A stretch of 11,194 nucleotides of DNA from Candidatus Tayloriibacteriota bacterium (lineage in GTDB: Bacteria; Patescibacteria; Paceibacteria; UBA9973; UBA6065): the NCBI GenBank assembly GCA_016215405.1, contig JACRJQ010000001.1, positions 1-11,194 of the forward strand, written 5' to 3'. The notes below the pieces were generated by a model. It did not search any database. It saw nothing but the letters and a program-made list of their open reading frames with translations, and was not told the origin of the DNA. This document shows, one piece after another, positions 9,101 to 11,194 of the stretch (positions within the stretch are counted from its first letter, which is position 1; each line of letters begins with the position of its first letter). A program made the translations under genes and the position numbers.

Positions 9101-11194
9101 GGAGGATCCGATTCGTTCAATCTCGCGGCGGGCGGTTCGAACAAGCTCCAGGTGAACGGCAGCGGGGCGGTAAGGCTCGTGAACGTCGGTACGAAGCTCC
9201 AGGTGCCTACGGGCAGCGCTGGCACTCCGGTCATCTCTAACGATACCGATACCGATACAGGTATCTTCTTTGGAAGCGATATCGTCGCTCTTACGACCGG
9301 CGGTACGGAGAGATTCCGCGTAGACGGTATGGGCAACATCGGTATCGGGACGTCGGCTACGCGCGGCAGGCTCCAGATCGCGACATCGACCGTACCGACG
9401 AGCCTCGAGGCAGGGAAGTCATATCTCCAATTGGGCTCGACCGAGAACGCCGTCAATTCGTACCGCGCGATAACCTTCGGCTATACCCCGAACACCGCCT
9501 CATTCGCTCCGGCTTACATGGGCTATCAGGAGACCGCTAACAATAACAATACTTCCGGAGACCTCGTGTTCGGCACCCGAAACGTGCAGACAGACACCTT
9601 GCCTTCAGAGAGGCTTCGTATCGCTTCTTCGGGCAACGTGGGTATCGGAACTTCGTCGCCGCAGTCGCTCCTCAATCTCTACGCGACAGCCCCAGGTATA
9701 CAGCTCTCGCCCGCAAGCTACGGCGGCGTCAATTACTCGACATTCCTCGGTTCGAAGAGCGATGCCGAAGGCATACTCCAGCTCGGCAACAACAACATCA
9801 ACAGCATCGTCGCGGGCAATACCGCGGTTGGAGGAGCCCTCCGCTTTGTCGTGAACAATACCAACTCGTTCCCGAGCGCTCCTAACGGGACTGAGGCCAT
9901 GAGGATAACGTCGGCTGGCAATGTCGGCATTGGTAGCTCGTCTCCGTCGAGCAAGCTATCGGTGGCGAACGGAGGATTCTATATGTCGAGCGGCTCGAAC
10001 GATACCGGAATCACGGTCGATGCAGGGGCGGGATGGGCGACGGATATCCTCAAATCGAAAGCCGGCGGCAGCGACGTCTTTAGGATGGTCCAATACGATA
10101 ACTCAAAGACCCTCTACCTAGCGACCGACGCGACTACGACGTATGACTTCAAGCTCTCGACCGCTCTCAACGCGGGACGCACGATGACCTTGCAGGGATC
10201 GAATATAGACTTCCAGGACGCGGATGTATCGTATCCGATCACGATGACGGTCCGCGATAACAAGGTGGGCATCGGGACGACATCGCCTCAGAGAAAGCTT
10301 CATATCGAGGGTTCGAACGCCGATATGGTCCTCTATAACAACAATGCTTCCGGGGCCGGATGGTTCTATTTCGGCAGCGATCAAAACCTATACGGTAATA
10401 ATTCGGTCATCGGAAAGGGAGGAAGCACATATGGATCATATGGAGGCGCGCTCTCTCTTAATATCGCGAACGGCGATAACGCTCCTATAGCATTCTTCAC
10501 GAACGGCGCGAATGAGAGGATGAGGATAACCGGCGCGGGTAACGTAGGTATAGGAACGACGACCCCGAATACAAAACTGACAATTACGAATACGGGCGGA
10601 GATCAAAATCCAGCACTGAGGATCGATACAACCTCAGCGCCTGATGCGTTCAACTGGGCTGGTAGTTTTATGAACTCGAGCCTAGGTTCATCGAGGAATT
10701 ATATTTTGCTCATCGGTCAATCACAGAGCACTAGAAATTCCGGTTATATAGGCTTCAATCATTCTGGCAGCTCAGGCTCTAACTCGAACTTCCTGACGTT
10801 CGGATTGTATGGCGCCGATAACCTCATGAATATCACAGGAGCGGGTAACGTCGGCGTAGGTACGACGTCCCCATACAAGAAATTCTCCGTTGCTGGTGGA
10901 GACATTGCGATCGAGTCGAACAACAAAGTCTGGCTCGGTAACTATCTGGGCGACACGCATCTTATGTACAGGACACCGGGAGGCATTCCGGGAATAGATT
11001 TCACAGTAGGGGGTAACTACGTGATGAGCATCGCGAACAATACGAACGTGGGAATCGGCACCACCTCCCCATACGCCCGACTCTCCGTCGTAGGCGAAGC
11101 GGTAGCCCGCAACTTCACCGCCACCTCCACCTCGGCCACCTCGACCTTCGCAGGAGGCCTCGACGTAGGCAACGGAGCCATCAGATACGACTGG
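2..11194 (+). CDS. Giant repeat-rich surface/fibre-like protein, internal fragment (partial at both ends)
   Basis: The frame starting at base 2 is open for 3,731 codons with no stop, and it runs off both edges, so the true protein is longer. There is no usable start: in-frame ATG codons sit inside repeat units and none is preceded by a convincing ribosome binding site. The protein is made of about 42 copies of a motif near GNVGIGTTSPxxKLxVxG separated by variable Gly/Ser/Thr/Asn-rich spacers, plus cassettes ending in ATSTFAGG. I found no cysteine, no hydrophobic membrane-length segment, no signal peptide and no enzymatic motif. In known families this motif marks fibre-like proteins, often with a C-terminal S74 intramolecular chaperone, and long surface proteins of Patescibacteria; that is recalled, not searched. 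I infer an extracellular adhesin or fibre. A phage tail fibre is the main alternative, but the length argues against it. The frame is certain; the function is weakly supported. Confidence 0.93.
422..550 (+). repeat. Tandem TSTFAG / ATSTF cassette
   Basis: Directly after the degenerate motif at 368, the protein runs through ASYFVATSTTATSTFAG and then a second, shorter DSDANATSTFSS. The two ATSTF elements lie 20 residues apart, so this looks like a local tandem duplication of the cassette's end. The first half resembles the APYFxATDAxATSTFAGG ending of the cassettes at 734 and 6488. Confidence 0.8.
734..847 (+). repeat. NLTATGTLS-APYF-ATSTFTGG cassette
   Basis: After the motif at 680 the protein reads TYVGGNLTATGTLSVLGS, then ISAPYFTATDANATSTFTGG, and then enters the next motif at 872. 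This is the canonical full cassette order: motif, YxGGNLTATGT, APYFxATDA, ATSTFxGG, next motif. Similar full cassettes are at 1550-1663 and 6488-6628. Confidence 0.9.
1500..1546 (+). repeat. Direct DNA repeat B, copy 1
   Basis: Forty-seven bases encoding GIGTTSPFAKLSVAG are identical to 2256-2302. The flanking codons differ at once on both sides. A close relative lies at 686 (GIGTTSPFTKLGIAG), with several base differences. Confidence 0.93.
1550..1663 (+). repeat. DVTATGTLS-APYF-ATTTLSGG cassette
   Basis: This follows the motif at 1496 and has the same order as the cassette at 734: SYFGGDVTATGTLSVSG, AVTAPYFVASDAAA, TTTLSGG. The final element is diverged, with TTTLSGG in place of ATSTFAGG. 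It then leads into the unusual VDSTTLVVDRDTGFVGVGT approach to the motif at 1709. Confidence 0.88.
2256..2302 (+). repeat. Direct DNA repeat B, copy 2
   Basis: Identical partner of 1500-1546 at an offset of 756 bases (252 codons). It opens the cassette that contains direct repeat A copy 2. Confidence 0.93.
2306..2488 (+). repeat. NLTATGT-AWQYLTAP-TSTFAG cassette, copy 2 (complete)
   Basis: After the motif at 2252 come AYIGGNLTATGTIS, a short FNVTGTGTTTFNGD linker, ARGVAAWQYLTAPTIQ and TGTSTFAG. The AWQYLTAP segment stands where APYFxATDA stands in other cassettes, so it is an alternative middle module. The 3' part is nearly identical in DNA to bases 1-105. The motif that follows (2537) is one of the most degenerate, reading NVSIGGQAP. 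Confidence 0.9.
2380..2484 (+). repeat. Direct DNA repeat A, copy 2
   Basis: Partner of the block at 1-105, at an offset of 2,379 bases, which is a multiple of three. Recombination between the copies would delete or duplicate 793 codons without breaking the frame. Confidence 0.95.
3662..3757 (+). repeat. LSVQGNALVSG-NLTATGT cassette, copy 1
   Basis: The motif's own tail, GTTTPSERLSVQG, runs straight into NALVSGTVSAG and NLTATGTL. Related copies are at 5696, 6449 and 8897. This copy is the most diverged in DNA from the 5696/6449 pair. It opens a different continuation, the GRVPFATTGG segment, instead of APYF. Confidence 0.88.
3770..3838 (+). other. LTSGRVPFATTGGALTDDSDF segment
   Basis: Residues 1257-1279 carry the string LTSGRVPFATTGGALTDDSD followed by FTF. 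It occurs once in the window and does not match the spacers around it. Strings of this type (GRVxFAxxxGxLxDDxxFTF) are familiar to me from fibre-like proteins that also carry the GIGTTSP motif, where they tend to precede a fresh motif block. That is memory, not a search. Its role is unknown. Confidence 0.6.
3866..3940 (+). repeat. YASTTALS element, copy 1
   Basis: Residues 1289-1313 read YASTTALSASGSAWFAQSGG followed by SVGVG. The distance from the Tyr to the first residue of the motif is exactly 20 residues, the same as in the second copy at 4442. The matching spacing indicates a defined module, not chance similarity. YASTTA-type strings are a recurring feature of Parcubacterial repeat proteins as I recall them. 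Confidence 0.85.
4442..4516 (+). repeat. YASTTALS element, copy 2
   Basis: Residues 1481-1505 read YASTTALSSSGSTYLATAGG followed by NVGIG. It aligns without gaps to the copy at 3866: the YASTTALS part is identical, the middle is diverged, and both enter a motif at the same distance. It is preceded by NSAGNLTVP, a possible shortened NLTATGT strand. Confidence 0.85.
5696..5791 (+). repeat. LSVQGNALVSG-NLTATGT cassette, copy 2
   Basis: The sequence runs GTTSPSQALSVQGNALVSG, then NISAANLTATGTV. Fifty of its bases (5705-5754) are identical to 6458-6507. After it the cassette departs from the usual route: instead of APYF it continues STNSSTFSTGAVTLAGG, then GLGVAGNINTGGSVGVA. The last part (5888) looks like a decayed motif, which fits the long 348-base gap before the next good motif at 6032. 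Confidence 0.9.
5705..5754 (+). repeat. Direct DNA repeat C, copy 1
   Basis: Fifty bases encoding SPSQALSVQGNALVSG are identical to 6458-6507. The codons before and after use different synonyms, so the identical tract is sharply bounded, as expected for gene conversion or a recent local copy. Confidence 0.95.
6449..6628 (+). repeat. LSVQGNALVSG-APYF-ATSTFAGG cassette (fullest copy)
   Basis: This is the most complete cassette in the window. In order it has GTTSPSQALSVQG, NALVSGNITAGTITATSS, LSSSGAISAPYFIATDAAAT and STFAGGVSV. It links the NALVSG type (3662, 5696, 8897) to the APYF-ATSTFAGG type (734, 1550), showing that both are parts of one ancestral module. It leads to a degenerate motif at 6662 (NVGINTANP). 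Confidence 0.92.
6458..6507 (+). repeat. Direct DNA repeat C, copy 2
   Basis: Identical partner of 5705-5754 at an offset of 753 bases (251 codons). Diverged relatives of the same protein segment begin near 8906 and 3674. Confidence 0.95.
6782..7045 (+). other. Trp-containing atypical spacer
   Basis: This is most of the 384-base gap between the motifs at 6662 and 7046. Residues about 2261-2345 include STWRGRITAGGDNREFLMGE, then YNSQAWLGAHTANLAAWADL, then YINPDGTTQSTYIGD. Three tryptophans fall within 35 residues, and charged residues are denser than in other spacers. It has no second copy in the window. It could be a small folded domain or receptor-contact insert. I do not recognise a named family. 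Confidence 0.6.
8897..8989 (+). repeat. LSVQGNALISG cassette, copy 4 (truncated)
   Basis: GTTSPSQTLSVQGNALISG is followed by SITAGSIIATSS, close to the copy at 6449 at protein level but clearly diverged in DNA. The APYF and ATDA parts are missing. The cassette jumps to STFGTTTFTGQVAI, so an internal deletion or a replacement seems likely. Confidence 0.85.
9053..9166 (+). repeat. DTDTG element, copy 1
   Basis: Residues 3018-3055 run LPALTFAGDTDTGITYGGSD, then SFNLAAGGSNKLQVNGSG. The element aligns with 9221-9334: DTDTG, an aromatic or small residue run, a GSD, a hydrophobic strand, a GG-(S/T) turn, then a strand ending in G. The strings GDTDTGI and TGGTERFRV are familiar from fibre-like proteins with the GIGT motif; this is recalled only. 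Confidence 0.82.
9182..9205 (+). other. Collapsed motif NVGTKLQV between the two DTDTG elements
   Basis: Residues 3061-3068 read NVGTKLQV, which is what remains if IGTTSP is removed from a normal NVGIGTTSPxxKLQV copy. It sits where a motif would be expected in the longest motif-to-motif gap (8885 to 9335). I read it as a shortened motif, but chance is possible. Confidence 0.45.
9221..9334 (+). repeat. DTDTG element, copy 2
   Basis: Residues 3074-3111 run GTPVISNDTDTDTGIFFGSD, then IVALTTGGTERFRVDGMG, and lead straight into the motif at 9335. Compared with copy 1 it has one extra Asp-Thr pair (a gat-acc type hexamer repeat in the DNA near 9241), so copy number of this dipeptide could vary by slippage. 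Confidence 0.82.
10562..10846 (+). other. AT-richer spacer with distinct codon choice
   Basis: By hand count, bases 10621-10800 are about 46% G+C, against roughly mid-50s for the window. Codons such as ACA, TCA, TTT, AAT and ATT are more common here. The encoded spacer, including FNWAGSFMNSSLGSSRNYIL and GYIGFNHSGSSGSNSNFLTF, has no second copy in the window. It may be a more recently acquired or differently constrained module. Confidence 0.6.
11093..11194 (+). repeat. GC-rich NFTATSTSATSTFAGG cassette at the right edge (cut)
   Basis: After the motif at 11045 the protein reads EAVARNFTATSTSATSTFAG, then GLDVGNGAIRYDW, and the window ends in frame. Line 11101-11160 is about 68% G+C, with ACC, TCC and GCC favoured where the rest of the gene prefers ACG and TCG. 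GNGAIRYDW is unlike any earlier cassette ending and may open a different region of the protein beyond the window. Confidence 0.75.

Larger units (their letters stand above)
1469..10567 (+). repeat. ERMRIT-like strand directly before a subset of motifs
   Basis: About a dozen motif copies are preceded, four to six residues upstream, by a strand of the form [E][RLK][MFL]R[ILMV]. Clear cases lead into the motifs at 1496 (ERMRL), 3062 (ERMRI), 3422 (ERMRI), 3650 (ELMRM), 4781 (ERFRI), 5030 (ELMRL), 7904 (EKLRI), 8198 (ERMRI), 9335 (ERFRV), 9635 (ERLRI), 9920 (EAMRI) and 10541 (ERMRI). Weaker versions precede 2252 (EAVRF) and 2756 (EKARF). The extended unit ERMRITxxGNVGIGTTSP is thus a subtype of the repeat. 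Other motifs are entered from a different strand, for instance LAINASSGS before 5327. In known fibre proteins of this style the same ERMRI-GNVGIGT pairing is common. Confidence 0.9.
110..11092 (+). repeat. Array of about 42 GNVGIGTTSP-type motifs
   Basis: Each copy reads approximately N-V-G-I-G-T-T-S-P, then two variable residues, then K-L-x-V-x-G. First codons of the nine-residue core begin at 110, 368, 680, 872, 1094, 1169, 1265, 1496, 1709, 1937, 2252, 2537, 2756, 3062, 3422, 3650, 3926, 4061, 4178, 4502, 4781, 5030, 5327, 5684, 6032, 6161, 6437, 6662, 7046, 7370, 7589, 7904, 8198, 8534, 8885, 9335, 9635, 9920, 10262, 10541, 10847 and 11045. Spacing averages about 267 bases (89 residues), from 75 to 450. 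Degenerate copies include those at 368 (LGVGNASP), 1094 (NVGIGGNQ), 2537 (NVSIGGQAP), 3926 (SVGVGVVP), 6662 (NVGINTANP) and 9335 (NIGIGTSAT). The alternating small/hydrophobic pattern suggests a short beta hairpin or turn that recurs along a fibre; this is inference. Confidence 0.95.

Noticed and set aside
110..11092. CRISPR-like array, because a short element recurs about 42 times
   Set aside because: The repeats are conserved as protein, not DNA; the spacing varies from 75 to 450 bases and always keeps the reading frame.
2..11194. Diversity-generating retroelement target or phage tail-fibre locus
   Set aside because: No reverse transcriptase, template repeat or neighbouring phage gene is visible. 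The spacer variation is between units of one gene and needs no such mechanism. The fibre resemblance is kept only as a structural analogy.
2..11194. Use of an alternative genetic code (TGA as glycine, as in some CPR lineages)
   Set aside because: No TGA codon occurs in the open frame and glycine is written with the four normal codons, so nothing supports recoding.

Overview
The whole window is one uninterrupted stretch of coding sequence. Reading the + strand from base 2, I translated all 3,731 codons by hand through to base 11194 and met no stop codon. Neither the start nor the end of the gene is inside the window. I see no RNA gene, CRISPR array, insertion sequence, promoter, ribosome binding site or terminator, and there is no intergenic DNA. 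The shorter open frames on both strands are shadows of this one gene.

The product is a giant, low-complexity, Gly/Ser/Thr/Ala/Asn-rich repeat protein. Its core motif is close to GNVGIGTTSPxxKLxVxG, and I count about 42 copies, complete or degenerate, spaced on average about 89 residues apart (range 25 to 150). Many copies follow an ERMRIT-like strand. Between motifs lie variable, predicted beta-rich spacers. At intervals there are cassettes of the type NLTATGTLS...APYF.ATDA.ATSTFAGG. No cysteine codon occurs in frame anywhere. From family knowledge, this motif style occurs in proteins annotated as 'tail fibre domain-containing', often with a C-terminal S74 (endosialidase-type) chaperone, and in very long predicted surface proteins of Patescibacteria/CPR bacteria, especially Parcubacteria. 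The ATSTFAGG, YASTTALS and APYFxATDA strings point to that group, but this is recalled, not searched. The standard code fits: TGA is not used in frame and glycine uses all four GGN codons.

Layout: 1-2500 holds motifs 1-11 and five of the APYF/ATSTFAG or AWQYLTAP cassettes, including a near-identical duplicated block (1-105 and 2380-2484). 2500-3700 is mostly motif plus variable spacer. 3660-4520 has a distinctive GRVPFATTGGALTDD segment and two matching YASTTALS elements. 4500-5700 is motif plus spacer. 5690-6640 has two NALVSG cassettes that share 50 identical bases. 6660-7045 is a Trp-containing spacer unlike the others. 7046-8900 is motif plus spacer. 8897-9335 combines a NALISG cassette with a duplicated DTDTG element in the longest gap. 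9335-11194 returns to motif plus spacer, with one AT-richer spacer followed by a strongly GC-rich cassette at the right edge.

The likely role is a long extracellular fibre or surface adhesin built by repeated duplication and divergence of a small number of modules. Function, anchoring and secretion cannot be read here because both termini are missing.
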